A DNA stretch of 64,000 nucleotides from contig NZ_SPHO01000001.1 in assembly GCF_005845215.1 (NCBI RefSeq), positions 107,050-171,049 of the forward strand, given 5' to 3'. The notes under the pieces are model-generated. The model saw nothing but the letters and a program-made list of their open reading frames with translations, ran no database searches and was not told where the DNA came from. Shown piece after piece: positions 19,101 to 28,389 of this stretch. Origin of the DNA: Clostridium sp. 1001271st1 H5 (GTDB taxonomy: Bacteria > Bacillota > Clostridia > Lachnospirales > Lachnospiraceae). A program made the position numbers and the translations under genes. How positions within the stretch are numbered: position 1 is the first letter of the stretch; every line of letters begins with the position of its first letter.

Positions 19101-19384
19101 CCATTGAGATATTCAGCAAATCCGGGACCGGCTATTACGATGCTATCCTCATGGACATACGGATGCCGCAGATGGACGGCCTCACGGCGGCAAACAACAT
19201 CCGGCACATGACCAATGCCGATGCCAGGACGATTCCAATTATCGCAATGACGGCCAATGCGTTTGATGATGATATTGAGAAAAGCAAGGCCGCGGGAATG
19301 AATGCCCACCTGGCTAAGCCTATTGACCCGGAGCGGCTTTATCAGACCTTGTATGATTTTATTATGGGACAGGAGGAGGTTTAG
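16139..19384 (+). CDS. cytosolic hybrid histidine kinase with two receiver domains (HK1)
   Basis: 1,081 residues, no membrane segment. Order: NTF2/SnoaL-like domain (~5-125), PAS with PAC (~155-275, 'GYTREEFGALGNQMAAVIYP'), a helical region and further PAS-like regions (~290-540), HisKA (~560-625, '[19 protein letters not shown]', His ~572), HATPase (~674-790, 'GGTGLGLSISKNIVDMMGG'), receiver 1 (~811-930, 'LIDWKMPEMDG') and receiver 2 (~952-1077, 'LMDIRMPQMDG'). Both receivers keep the phospho-acceptor Asp and the Lys. It overlaps the upstream cyclase gene by 4 bases. There is no Hpt or output domain, so it must pass phosphate to another protein or act as a modulator of its neighbours. Confidence 0.92.
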   Translation: MSNIATKMTALETVQAFCSAWFEERNADKAHFFLAPDEVCFVGTGEDEFAYSSEEMKEYLIRDLQEIPEPFSFELMLFQEQVIDERTRNISIGITLKNTKYSWRLRAFFTLVRIHEHWRFRTLWFAEPGNSQCGEEHYPRALVMENIARQRQAQAEVMHLYNNVPGAVFRVRFDEGFSVADANDGLYEFLGYTREEFGALGNQMAAVIYPGDLEAVRARLIAGGGRGETIRDEHRLVCKDGSIKWVSLKAQLLSGDDGNQYFYGVFVDITEEKLSQERVRELYEKELAYFAQTASAEGSIQGKVNVTKDMVESYQATAASAITRLGDTYEQAIHNFASSAVDTEYGSHIRRTLGRARVLDCVAAGETDIHFEFLRRRNDGGAFWSKTNYRFHQNPESGDVIAFFYTVDVTEQKMQEQLINKVTELDYEIISDIDIYNDTYHVVSFHPGTESMMPGKGRFQEEARNIANNTMEAEAQKEYLSKLDFTYMQKALSGQSSYNFMAETRDEYGNPRVKRYQIFYISEELGRVCIARTDVTDIIRQEQQQRASLAAALAAAKQANAAKTDFLSRMSHEIRTPMNAIIGMSAIAAQSIGDDEHVADCISKIGISSRFLLSLINDILDMSRIESGKMLLKNEKIPTEEFLKGLNDICYGQAAAKGVEYECIVDPTLDDFYIGDAMKLQQVLINILSNAIKFTGEGGKVTFSAAPHRKTKDGAKLRFIINDTGIGMDEEFLPRIFEPFSQESIGTTALYGGTGLGLSISKNIVDMMGGRINVRTIKGIGSEFTVDIKLGVTEEAKLRYAKKKINYNFSRLKTLVVDDDVAVCESAVGTLREMGVTAQWVDSGYKAVNRVQELWGTGDHFDMVLIDWKMPEMDGIETARRIRTIVGPDVTIIIMTAYDWAAIEHEAKLAGVNLLMSKPMFKSSLVSVFTKVLGEQDEQAVRKQTAEYDFTGRRILLVEDNAINTEVAAALLENKNFFVETAENGLRAIEIFSKSGTGYYDAILMDIRMPQMDGLTAANNIRHMTNADARTIPIIAMTANAFDDDIEKSKAAGMNAHLAKPIDPERLYQTLYDFIMGQEEV

Positions 19385-19482
19385 ACTATGACATTACCCT
19401 TCATAAACCATTAATCAAACAGCTGCTCACCCAATAGAGATGGCCGTACAGAAGGTGCATTCTCTATAGAAAGGAACCTGCC

Positions 19483-21606
19483 ATGAAGAAAAGCAAAGCA
19501 GATAAAGTAAAACATACTTCAGATAATCATAAATGGGTTCTTATCTCTGTCATGGCGGTGGCGGCTGTTGCCAGTATCCTGTTGTTTGTCCGTTCTTATC
19601 AGAGGCTGAACCAGTCTATCCTGAATGAGCGTGTGGAAGCGGTCCAACAGATTGGGTATCTGCTTTCTGATAAAGTAACCATGCTGAAGGATTCCTATTT
19701 AGGAGAGACCAGACAATTGGTCACACTCCTTGAAAATTCATGTGCAGCCAGTATGGAAGAAGTGAGGAGAATGTTTGCCGACAGCGGTGATTTTCTCTTA
19801 GTGACTGCGGACGGAAAATTCCATGCTCCCGATGGGAGTACCTGGCTGATTAAGGATAACGACCTGCGTATGAATATCGTACAGGGAGCAGATGTAGTCT
19901 CCACCTTTGCCACCATTCAGACCAGGGGGGATTACTGGTTGTTTTCTTCAGGCCTGGATGGAGTGATTCTGGACGGCGTGGAGTACGTGGGCCTTGTAAA
20001 GCCGGTAGATGCCCGGCTCTACGCTGACGTGGCTACAATACCCTTGTACAGCGGAATGGGCGCCTCTTATGTAATTGATATTCATGGTTTCATCGTAATG
20101 CGCCCCCAGATGGCGGAGGCCAATGAGGTATTTAAAGGATACAATCTTTACAACATTCTGAATCAGGCGGGCATTGCCCGGAGGGAATTGGAGCAGCTTC
20201 AAAATGCTGTTATCAATGAAGCGCCTTACCAGTGCATCACAGATTTGGGAGGTATGACATGGCTGATTCAAAGTGTGAGTGTGGACGCGGACCGCGGGAT
20301 TGTGATTGCGGTTCCAATCTCTGTTACCGCAAAAGACACTTACGGCCAAATGCGCAGCGTTATTCTTCTGAGCGCCCTTGTAGTTCTTATATTGGCAGCC
20401 CTGGTGCTGTCTACCCTGCTGTTTATGATGAAACGCAACCAGGCGGTCAAACTGGAACAGGCAAAGGCCAGAGCAAAAAATGATTTTCTGGATAAAATGA
20501 GCCACGACATCCGGACTCCGTTGAACGCAATCATTGGAATGCATGAATTAGCTCTCAACTCTCCGGATGACAAAGAGGTGGTTCTTGATTGTCTGAAAAA
20601 GGCTAAGATGTCCAGCTCTTACCTGGTCTCCATTATCAATGATGTGCTGGATATGAGCAAAATTGAAAGCGGAAAGATGACCATCAGCAGGCGGCAGTTC
20701 AGCATGGAGGAGCTATTGGACCATGTGATGCAGATGGAGGAGATTCCTGCCCGGGAAAAGAATCTGTCCCTGTCACTAAACATAGAGAGTCCTATCAATA
20801 CCGATTTTATCGGCGATTCGGTGCGGATACGTCAGTGTCTGATAAATATAATTTCTAATGCAATAAAGTTCACGCCGGAGGGAGGAAGGATTGTTGTGGA
20901 TTATGCCGCGCAGCCTATTGACAGCAAACACAGCAGAATCCGGTTTAGCATACAGGATACCGGCATTGGTATGAGCGAGGACTTCCTGAGCCGAATCTTT
21001 ACGCCATTTGAACAGGAGTTTTCGTCTCTTACCAGTGCTTATGTAGGGAGCGGGCTTGGTCTTTCCATTGTGAACAGTTTGGTATCCCTGATGGGTGGAG
21101 ATATTACGGTAGAAAGCGAAATGGGAATTGGCAGCATATTTACAATTACCATTCCCCTGTCCACTATCCCTATGTCAGCCGTCACGGGCGAGGCTGAATC
21201 TGACAAGGAGCTGTCCGTGCGGATTAGGAATCGGCGGGTTCTGGTTGCAGAGGATAATGACATTAACCGTGAAATCATATCCATGCTGCTGAAAGAGATG
21301 GGATTTGTGGTAGATACGGCTGTGCATGGGCGGGACGCGGCGGAACAATTCGCGCAGTCAGAGCCGGGGTACTACTCCCTGATACTGATGGACATTCAGA
21401 TGCCGGTCATGGATGGGCTGGAAGCAACAAAGCAAATCCGCGCATCCGAACACCCGGACAGCGGAGCCATACCCATTGTGGCGCTCTCTGCAAACGCCTT
21501 TGACGATGACACCCAACGCTCCTTAGACGCAGGAATGCAGGCCCATCTGGCAAAGCCGGTAGACTTAGCCGAGTTGAAGCGAATATTAAAAAAATATGTA
21601 ATGTGA
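19483..21606 (+). CDS. membrane hybrid histidine kinase (HK2)
   Basis: 707 residues. Membrane helices at ~17-36 and ~293-315 bracket an extracytoplasmic Cache-like sensor. HisKA with '[17 protein letters not shown]' (His ~341), HATPase with 'GSGLGLSIVNSLVSLMGGD', and one receiver (~584-705, 'LILMDIQMPVMDGLEATKQI'). Start ATG 19483 follows AAAGGAAC. The 98-base gap after HK1 has an ATAGAGA/TCTCTAT hairpin but no terminator, so it is likely co-transcribed. Only two bases separate it from the TGA... region of the lipoprotein gene that follows, suggesting the lipoprotein is its extracellular partner, as for periplasmic-binding-protein-assisted kinases. Confidence 0.92.
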   Translation: MKKSKADKVKHTSDNHKWVLISVMAVAAVASILLFVRSYQRLNQSILNERVEAVQQIGYLLSDKVTMLKDSYLGETRQLVTLLENSCAASMEEVRRMFADSGDFLLVTADGKFHAPDGSTWLIKDNDLRMNIVQGADVVSTFATIQTRGDYWLFSSGLDGVILDGVEYVGLVKPVDARLYADVATIPLYSGMGASYVIDIHGFIVMRPQMAEANEVFKGYNLYNILNQAGIARRELEQLQNAVINEAPYQCITDLGGMTWLIQSVSVDADRGIVIAVPISVTAKDTYGQMRSVILLSALVVLILAALVLSTLLFMMKRNQAVKLEQAKARAKNDFLDKMSHDIRTPLNAIIGMHELALNSPDDKEVVLDCLKKAKMSSSYLVSIINDVLDMSKIESGKMTISRRQFSMEELLDHVMQMEEIPAREKNLSLSLNIESPINTDFIGDSVRIRQCLINIISNAIKFTPEGGRIVVDYAAQPIDSKHSRIRFSIQDTGIGMSEDFLSRIFTPFEQEFSSLTSAYVGSGLGLSIVNSLVSLMGGDITVESEMGIGSIFTITIPLSTIPMSAVTGEAESDKELSVRIRNRRVLVAEDNDINREIISMLLKEMGFVVDTAVHGRDAAEQFAQSEPGYYSLILMDIQMPVMDGLEATKQIRASEHPDSGAIPIVALSANAFDDDTQRSLDAGMQAHLAKPVDLAELKRILKKYVM

Positions 21607-21616
21607 GGTGCCCGAA

Positions 21617-23494
21617 TTGAAAAAGAAAGATTTAAAAGCCGCAGCCCTGACCGGACTTATCCTGCTTTCAGGGTGCTCCCAATCCGCTCCGGTATCCCCA
21701 GCGGATAGTATTGCAGGTTTAAAAGCGGAGAATGAGATATTGACCTATAAACCGGTCGAGGACGGTAAGACAGTCATTACCATAGGAAAATACCAGGCTT
21801 TCGATGAGGCGCCATTGGAGGCGGCAATTGAGGAAAGATTTCCGGAGCTGGACGTTATTTTTGTAGAATCGCTGGCTGGTACAGACCCTATCGCATATAT
21901 GGCGCTGCAGAGCAGGGCCGATTCCCTTCCGGATTTAATGTTTGTCACCCGTGTGGCACCTGACAACGACTTTTTATATGATTTGTCTGCAGAAGGAGTT
22001 GTCAGCCGATATAATCTCTCAGCCCTCAACACTATGAGTATCGGAGGGAAGCTCTTTCAGATACCCATTGCAAATACAGTGGTGGGGATTGCATATAACA
22101 AGACCGTATTTGAACAATATGGCTGGACAGCCCCGGAATCTTTAGAAGAGTTTTATACGTTGTGCGATACAATCTCCGAAAAGGGAATCCGCCCCTTCAA
22201 TGTCTGCTTGAAATACTATTCGACGATTGAATCCACAGCACTGGGGCTCAGCTACGACAAGGTTCTCTCTGATTTGGATAAGCAGACCCGGTACAATTCC
22301 TTTATTCAGCAAGAGGGTTCCTGCCGGGGGCTGCTGGAGCCCATGTTCGGCACCCTGAAGCTGTTATACGAAAAAGGAATCATAACGGAAGACGATTTCT
22401 CATCCAGCGCCACAGAAATCCGCCACGGAATGTACGAAGGTACATCCGCCATGATAATCTCAAACCTGGATATCGTATCCCTGTACAAAACAGAGCAGCC
22501 GGACTGCCAGATTGACTTTATCGGGTTTCCCACAGAAGTGCCGGGAGAACGATGGCTGCACATGGTATCGGGTACCAAGCTATCGGCCTCCAGGCAGGCA
22601 ATGGAGAACCGGGATAAGAAGGAAATCATCCTGGCTATTATGGATTATCTGAGTACAAATGAGGGGCAGAGCGCCCTGTTCCAATCCTTTTCCGGCGTCA
22701 GCAGTCTGACATCCTATCAGCAGGAGGCTGTATTTGATTTTGATGACATCGAGGCTTGCATTCAGTCCGGCCGCGTTTTCTTTGCAGATTATTTCGGCTC
22801 CAATGATTACGTTTCTGTGTTTTATGACTGGACCACAGGAAAAATGACCATGGAGGAGATGATTTCAGCTGCTGACCGTTTTGAGCCCATCAACGAGCTG
22901 ATGCTGTTGGAGACAGAGCCTATTGGGACTGCCAGAGAACCGTTTACCATACTGGAGACCAGTATCTATATCGCTGATGTCATGCAGCAGCTGACCGGGG
23001 CAGATATCGCACTGGTACCTAATAATTATTTTTACCGGTCCAACATTGCAGCTATATACGAGGGAGGCATCGTATATCCACAGCGGTTCATACAACAGGG
23101 TACAGGCGCCAACGATTACCTGACCACCTATGAGATTACCGGGGCTGCACTCCGGGAACTGATGGAGCATCCCATTATCAACGGCGCAGAGGTGAATATT
23201 CTATACGCCCCTGCCGGGCTGAGGGTGGAGTATGCGCCATGGGCGGGTGAGGCTGAAAATGTGCGCAGCATCACCCTGGCTGACGGTGGGGAGCTTAACG
23301 ATACATCCGTCTACACAGTTGCTGCCAGAGCCGGTTGTATAGATGAATGTTATATTACCAGGGTAGTACAGGAATATCCGGATGCAGGAGCCAACAATGA
23401 AATGATGGCTGAAGCAATACGGGCATCCGGCTCCATCAGCCCGGTAAAGGATGGAAGGGTTAAATTGATATGGGATATAGTGAGACCTGAATAA
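21617..23494 (+). CDS. lipoprotein: solute-binding domain fused to degenerate 5'-nucleotidase C-domain
   Basis: TTG at 21617 (GAGGTG upstream) is preferred over GTG at 21608, giving 625 residues. Signal peptide and lipobox LLSGC. Residues ~45-400 look like a family-1 ABC solute-binding protein ('TVVGIAYNKTVFEQYGW', 'MIISNLDIVSLYKTE'). Residues ~430-625 match the C-terminal domain of 5'-nucleotidases (PF02872-like layout: 'ADVMQQLTGADIALVPNN', 'YLTTYEITGAALRELMEH', 'DTSVYTVAARAG'). The NGGxxR motif of that family reads NNYFYR here, so the site is altered. The catalytic metallophosphatase half is absent. No ABC permease or ATPase genes are near, so a sensory role with HK2 is more likely than transport. 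Confidence 0.8.
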   Translation: MKKKDLKAAALTGLILLSGCSQSAPVSPADSIAGLKAENEILTYKPVEDGKTVITIGKYQAFDEAPLEAAIEERFPELDVIFVESLAGTDPIAYMALQSRADSLPDLMFVTRVAPDNDFLYDLSAEGVVSRYNLSALNTMSIGGKLFQIPIANTVVGIAYNKTVFEQYGWTAPESLEEFYTLCDTISEKGIRPFNVCLKYYSTIESTALGLSYDKVLSDLDKQTRYNSFIQQEGSCRGLLEPMFGTLKLLYEKGIITEDDFSSSATEIRHGMYEGTSAMIISNLDIVSLYKTEQPDCQIDFIGFPTEVPGERWLHMVSGTKLSASRQAMENRDKKEIILAIMDYLSTNEGQSALFQSFSGVSSLTSYQQEAVFDFDDIEACIQSGRVFFADYFGSNDYVSVFYDWTTGKMTMEEMISAADRFEPINELMLLETEPIGTAREPFTILETSIYIADVMQQLTGADIALVPNNYFYRSNIAAIYEGGIVYPQRFIQQGTGANDYLTTYEITGAALRELMEHPIINGAEVNILYAPAGLRVEYAPWAGEAENVRSITLADGGELNDTSVYTVAARAGCIDECYITRVVQEYPDAGANNEMMAEAIRASGSISPVKDGRVKLIWDIVRPE

Positions 23495-23697
23495 ATGGAA
23501 GAACTTAGCGGGGCTTTAATGTGTAAATCACAACGGCTACAAAAGTGTACAAGCAGGTAGGTAAGATAAGTATATCGTTAGCATGCAGTGAAGCGATAGC
23601 TGGCGACCGATTCTTTTCCGGCAGGAGCTGCTGGTCCATGAGTATTCCGTGGAATGAGGCTGAAGGCAGAGCAGAAGCCGGAAAAGTCGGGCCGGAT

Positions 23698-25878
23698 TTA
23701 TATTAAAAATCTTTTTAATAAGCGGGTCAATTCCATAACATCGATAGGCTTTGCTATATGGGCATTCATTCCGCATTCCAGGCAATGCTGTATGTCATCA
23801 GAAAACGCATCTGCACTCATAGCAATGATTGGGATAGATAAGGCATCCGGGTGGTTTATTCCCCGGATTGCCCTTGTAGCCTCATAGCCTGTCATATGAG
23901 GCATCCGTATATCCATAAGAATGGCATCGTAATATCCCTCTGGTGAACGTTGGAACTTGTCCAGACATATCTGGCCATCTTCTGCCCAATCCAGTTCTAT
24001 GCCTGAGTCAGACAATAATTCACTTGCAACCTCCCTGTTAAGCTCATTATCTTCAGCCAGCAGGATACGGCGTCCGGATAGCTTAATATTTTGTTTTAAT
24101 GCCTGGCCGTTTTTCATTTCAACTGAAACCGCCTTTTCAAAATCAAACGTGAGATGAAATTCGGTACCTTTATCAGGCTCGCTTATTATATCAATGGTTC
24201 CTTTCATTGCGTCCACAATGTACTTAGTTATCGCCATTCCCAAACCGGCACCCTCAGTTTTATGTATTCTGGTTCCATCTGCACGGCTATAGGATTCATA
24301 TATTTTTTTGAGAAAATCTGGCGACATACCTATTCCGTTATCCTTGACTTTGATATGGATTCGGATATAGTTTTCTCCTTTTGGAGATTTTTCCTCAGAA
24401 AGGGATAATTGTATCGAGCCGCCCTCCGGTGTATACTTTGTTGCATTTGATAAGAGGTTTAACAAGACCTGATTCAAGCGGACACCATCGCACCACACAT
24501 TCTCTGTTAGAATATGTTCAACATGTATGTCAAAGGTTTGCTTTTTAGCCTTAACCTGCGGCTGCATAATGTTAACGATTCCTTCAACTACGTCCTTTAA
24601 TGAAATTTGCTCTATTGTTAAAGTTAATTTACCACTTTCAATTTTAGACATATCCAAAACATCATTAATCAGCCCTAATAGATGTTTACTCGACAATGTA
24701 ATTTTTCTAAGGCAATTCTGCACCTGTTTCCGGTCATCTATGTGGGCTGCGGCAATCGCGGTCATGCCTACGATTGCATTCATGGGTGTACGGATATCAT
24801 GGCTCATATTAGCTAAAAATTCACTTTTAGCTCTGCTTGCCTCAAGAGCCACCTGACGGGCCTCCTCCAATTCATGCACCTGAGAACGGGTTATGGAGAA
24901 ATACCGAAGAAAAATCAATGTTAAAATAATCAAAACAGATACACATGACAATAATGTCATGAGCATACGCTGGCTGCTCAGATTATTTATGGCATTGTCC
25001 AATATGCTATAAGGCATTACCGATACTAAATACCATTCAGAATAGGGCAATGATATGCCATAAATTTGCCGTTCTTCACCATTTACTTCAAATGTTGTTG
25101 CATATTCTTCATGGTTTTTTAGAGCAGCACAAAATTCTTTAATAGGTTTTTCCGCAGATAGTTCATTTGCTGCAGAATCAAGCTGCCTTTGTAGTTGTTC
25201 AAAGAAAAGCCGCAACTCATAGTTAGTATTCTGTATTACAAAACTACCGTCTGGCCTGATTATATGATAATACAACAGCTGCCTTTCATCCTCTAGGGAA
25301 AGGAAGTCGGTAATATATTCCAGAGGAACGGCTGCAATCAAGCCAGTGCTCCTATCATCATTGTGCATTGGATAAGCAGCATCAACGCCAAACAATACCA
25401 CTTCATTTCCAGCAGAATCAACGCCTACAGCCACTCGTTGTTCCCCCAGTAATAATGCTTCTACAAAAGGTTCTGGGTTAAGTGGCCGTATGGATTGTCC
25501 ATAAAGTGTCTGAAAATCCCCCTCGGCAGAACAAAGAGCTAAATAGTCAAACCCCCTGACCTGGGCCCTGTAAATAAGTTCTTCATATAGATTCTCTTTA
25601 TCGTTGCTATCTGTTGGAACAACAGAAACAATGCCGCTGACCTGATTAAAACGTAATTTAATCACAGTTTCAAAGTGCCTGGACATTTGTTCATTCATTC
25701 CAGACATATATATATTCCCAATTTCATAAACGGTCTTTTTACTTTTTCGGCTCATATAGATTCCGAGCAGACTGAAAACAGCAATACTAAAGAATAGAAG
25801 TCCGATGAAGCTATATATAAGAAATCGTGTTGCAATATTGTTTTTATTGATACTCATAGATGATATTTTTAGATTCAT
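23698..25878 (-). CDS. membrane hybrid histidine kinase (HK3)
   Basis: 726 residues. Membrane helices at ~16-40 and ~300-325 flank an extracellular dCache-like sensor. HisKA '[19 protein letters not shown]' (His ~358), HATPase '[18 protein letters not shown]', receiver (~604-726, '[19 protein letters not shown]', with Thr in place of the usual Asp after MPxM). The ATG at 25878 follows GAGGAGGG. It converges on the module A operon and is divergent from the second GntR regulator, the same geometry as GntR1 with its operon. Lower GC than HK1 and HK2. No output domain. Confidence 0.92.
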   Translation of the reverse strand: MNLKISSMSINKNNIATRFLIYSFIGLLFFSIAVFSLLGIYMSRKSKKTVYEIGNIYMSGMNEQMSRHFETVIKLRFNQVSGIVSVVPTDSNDKENLYEELIYRAQVRGFDYLALCSAEGDFQTLYGQSIRPLNPEPFVEALLLGEQRVAVGVDSAGNEVVLFGVDAAYPMHNDDRSTGLIAAVPLEYITDFLSLEDERQLLYYHIIRPDGSFVIQNTNYELRLFFEQLQRQLDSAANELSAEKPIKEFCAALKNHEEYATTFEVNGEERQIYGISLPYSEWYLVSVMPYSILDNAINNLSSQRMLMTLLSCVSVLIILTLIFLRYFSITRSQVHELEEARQVALEASRAKSEFLANMSHDIRTPMNAIVGMTAIAAAHIDDRKQVQNCLRKITLSSKHLLGLINDVLDMSKIESGKLTLTIEQISLKDVVEGIVNIMQPQVKAKKQTFDIHVEHILTENVWCDGVRLNQVLLNLLSNATKYTPEGGSIQLSLSEEKSPKGENYIRIHIKVKDNGIGMSPDFLKKIYESYSRADGTRIHKTEGAGLGMAITKYIVDAMKGTIDIISEPDKGTEFHLTFDFEKAVSVEMKNGQALKQNIKLSGRRILLAEDNELNREVASELLSDSGIELDWAEDGQICLDKFQRSPEGYYDAILMDIRMPHMTGYEATRAIRGINHPDALSIPIIAMSADAFSDDIQHCLECGMNAHIAKPIDVMELTRLLKRFLI

Positions 25879-25997
25879 ATATATATTCCCTCCTCATAGA
25901 CATTGCCATCATACCTTTCTTGGTGCCGTCATTTTACGGTTTTATTATAACTACTTTGCTTATATATTGGCAATAACCATATTGGTAAGGTGTGCAA

Positions 25998-26047
25998 ATA
26001 GGTTTAAGCCTATTGATACTGACAAAATTGGTTTGTCATGGTATAAT
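25998..26047 (+). promoter_or_regulatory. Promoter of GntR2 with upstream palindrome
   Basis: CTGACA (26019-26024), 17 bases, TATAAT (26042-26047), with an extended TGG before the -10. A 16-bp palindrome with one mismatched pair (25998-26013, ATAGGTTTAAGCCTAT) lies just before the -35 in the divergent gap with HK3 and is a candidate operator. Confidence 0.6.
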
Positions 26048-26069
26048 TCAGACAGAGAGGAGGCGGGGT

Positions 26070-27548
26070 ATGAAACCACAGGAAACAAAATTTACATTTG
26101 TATATAATGAAATTAAGCAGTGTATTTTGGAGGGCCAAATACCGCCTGGAAATGCTTTGCCATCTTCAAGAATGTATTGCGAGCAATTTCATGTAAGCAG
26201 ATATACGATTAACCGTGTCTTTGACGCATTAAGGGCAGAAGGGCTGGTTGATATTCAGCCTCGTCTTGCACCAGTTGTTGTTTCAAAAAAAGATAGTTGT
26301 AATTCATCAAATACTGTTTTCGAGATTTTAAAACAGAGGGAGGGCATTTTACAGGTATATCAGACGTTTTCTCTAATATTACCTTCACTTATGGTTTTTG
26401 CTTTGCAGGGATGTGATGTGGAGATAATGCCTCACTATAAACAGGCCATGAAAGCATTACGTTTAGGACATGCCTTAGGTGGATGGTCTTCTCCTTTTAA
26501 ATTAGGATATGATATACTAAGAATAGGTGGTAATTCCCTATTCAGCGAACTCTATTCTACATTTGGCCTTTATAGTAAGCTTGCATTCTTTGCAGAGGAC
26601 TGTCCTTATTTCACTAAGCACTTTTTGCAGAGGGATGTATCTGTAGCCAGTGTTATTATAGATACATTAAAGGGCGGTGATTCACTCACAAAGTACAGCC
26701 GGTTATCAAATATGTATCAAGAACTTACGGATACCGTTGAAAAAACCTTAGATTACTTATCAGAGACAACGCCAAAATGTCCTGAACAAACTGGTTTGAA
26801 GTTTTCGTGGAATCCTATGCGTGGTCAGGATTATTATTACTCTAAAATTGTTGATGACATGAATCTGAAAATAGGCCTTGGGGAATATTCTGTTGGAATG
26901 TATCTTCCATATGAAAAGCAATTGGCTAGCCAGTATGATGTCTCTTTATCGACAGTCAGAAAGGCATTGGCAGAACTGGAGCAGAGAGGCTTCGTAAAAA
27001 CGTTAAATGGTAAAGGCACCATAGTTATAGAACCGGATGATACTAAACTTCATCAGCTGGCACTTAATTCCGGGTATGTAGAAAAGGCGTTACGCTACCT
27101 TCATGCCTTACAGCTGATGGTTTTGATTATTCGTCCGGCAGCTTTAGCTGCAGCTCCGCGGTTTACTAAAGCAGAACTGGACGAGCTGGCAGACAGATTT
27201 ACTTTTCCCGGCTCTATTTATTTAACAGATATTTTGGAATCCATAATGAAACATACCACGTTAGAACCTTTATATGTTATATTATCTGAAACCAATCATC
27301 TTCTTGAATGGGGGCACCATTTTGCTTATTATCCCTCCAAGAAACATACACTTTCACATCTCAATAAGCAAGTAATTTTAGCGTTTCAGCAGTTAAGGGA
27401 AGGCAATGATGTTTCCTTTGCAGATGGTATTGCAGATTGTTACCGTTACAATTTGGTTTGTATGAAGAAGCATATGGTAGAAAAATACAGGTTTCATAAT
27501 GTAGCTAATATTCGTGTTCCCCAATTGATAACTATGGAGGAAAAATAA
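26070..27548 (+). CDS. GntR-type regulator with two winged-helix domains (copy 2)
   Basis: 492 residues from ATG 26070 (GAGGAGGCGGG upstream; a 26-codon longer frame overlaps the promoter). Winged helix 1 at ~8-75 ('LPSSRMYCEQFHVSRYTINR'), winged helix 2 at ~270-335 ('YLPYEKQLASQYDVSLSTVR', 'ELEQRGFVKTLNGKGT'), and the shared C-terminal helical domain ('ALRYLHALQLMVLIIRPAAL', 'NHLLEWGHHFAYYPSKK'). Full-length homologue of the copies at 11970 and 40234, but lower in GC. Divergent from HK3, which it probably controls. Confidence 0.8.
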   Translation: MKPQETKFTFVYNEIKQCILEGQIPPGNALPSSRMYCEQFHVSRYTINRVFDALRAEGLVDIQPRLAPVVVSKKDSCNSSNTVFEILKQREGILQVYQTFSLILPSLMVFALQGCDVEIMPHYKQAMKALRLGHALGGWSSPFKLGYDILRIGGNSLFSELYSTFGLYSKLAFFAEDCPYFTKHFLQRDVSVASVIIDTLKGGDSLTKYSRLSNMYQELTDTVEKTLDYLSETTPKCPEQTGLKFSWNPMRGQDYYYSKIVDDMNLKIGLGEYSVGMYLPYEKQLASQYDVSLSTVRKALAELEQRGFVKTLNGKGTIVIEPDDTKLHQLALNSGYVEKALRYLHALQLMVLIIRPAALAAAPRFTKAELDELADRFTFPGSIYLTDILESIMKHTTLEPLYVILSETNHLLEWGHHFAYYPSKKHTLSHLNKQVILAFQQLREGNDVSFADGIADCYRYNLVCMKKHMVEKYRFHNVANIRVPQLITMEEK

Positions 27549-27814
27549 ATGGGAAGGGGCATCCCAACTGCCTGGATAATATAAATAAGGCCCTTGGAGC
27601 ATATCATACCATTATTACACCAGTCAACTTGTTCATGCACACGAAAATTAAGAGTGACGGCAGTATTTCAGTGGAAAAACCGGTTTCTAAATCAGGTGAC
27701 AAGATTGTATTAGAGGCACTGATGGATATCAGGTTAGGCATTGCTGCTTGTAGTGTTTCTGAAAGTATGTGCAATAGTGGAACGTGTTCTCCTGTTAAAA
27801 TTGTTATTGACTAA
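27548..27814 (+). pseudogene. 3' remnant of a DUF1989 (urea-carboxylase-associated) gene
   Basis: The frame gives ~88 residues matching the C-terminal end of the DUF1989 family: 'GKGHPNCLDNINKAL', 'PVNLFMHTKIKSDGSIS', 'GDKIVLEALMDIRLGIAACS'. The N-terminal part that holds most of the metal-binding fold is gone. The homology begins at the stop codon of the GntR2 gene, so the regulator seems to have been joined to a cut DUF1989 gene. No ribosome-binding site serves this frame. Confidence 0.65.
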
Positions 27815-27849
27815 ATCAGCTTACAGTTTACTATGCTGGAAAATACGGG

Positions 27850-27924
27850 GGCAGGCAGCCGCTCCGCCTGCGGAGCGTTCGCAGGGCACAGCGGCACAGT
27901 GTGTACCGCTGCGCCCTGCCTGCC
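27850..27924. repeat. GC-rich multi-stem palindromic element
   Basis: GGCAGGCAG (27850-27858) pairs with CTGCCTGCC (27916-27924). Inside are CGCTCCGC/GCGGAGCG with a 2-nt loop, and GCAGGGC-A-CAGCGG (27881-27894) opposite CCGCTG-C-GCCCTGC. GC is far above the flanks. It looks like a mobile or REP-like intergenic palindrome rather than a terminator, as no T-run follows. Confidence 0.6.
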
Positions 27925-27954
27925 AATATTGGAAACAGCAAAATAAGTTGATGA

Positions 27955-28368
27955 TTAATGGGAGCATTTTACAGCTAATATTTTTTTAATATCGTCCAAA
28001 TGCTCTTTACACGTAACACGGTAATGAATCCATCCCCCGTCACCGCAGGAATATTTATCATCTATGTATTCCTGCGTGTATTTTTGCATATTTCCATATA
28101 TGGATTCAAACTGCACATGGGATAATCTTACCATTACTGTGAAAGCGTTATCCTCTGCAAAAATATTACACAGCAGCTTTTGTTTTTTTCTATGGGCAAT
28201 TCCCCACCCATAACGATTACCATATGGAAACACGATTTTTTGCTCAGTGAAAAATTCGTTAGACAGCCATTTGTTTAGCTGAGTAAATAATTCTGCATTT
28301 TCGCCGCAATATGCTGTCATTTCCTCAACGGTTGGAACGACCTGCTTATTTAGCATTCTTTCATACAT
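27955..28368 (-). CDS. DUF3788 family protein
   Basis: 137 residues. The sequence fits the DUF3788 family: 'LNKWLSNEFFTEQKIVFPYG', 'YGWGIAHRKKQKLLCNIFAE', 'DKYSCGDGGWIHYRVTCKEH' near the end. Small cytosolic proteins of unknown role. It lies downstream of a DUF1905 gene and a nitroreductase remnant on the same strand, which may have been one operon. Confidence 0.75.
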   Translation of the reverse strand: MYERMLNKQVVPTVEEMTAYCGENAELFTQLNKWLSNEFFTEQKIVFPYGNRYGWGIAHRKKQKLLCNIFAEDNAFTVMVRLSHVQFESIYGNMQKYTQEYIDDKYSCGDGGWIHYRVTCKEHLDDIKKILAVKCSH

Positions 28369-28389
28369 CTGACTGTAACCCTTCTTTCA

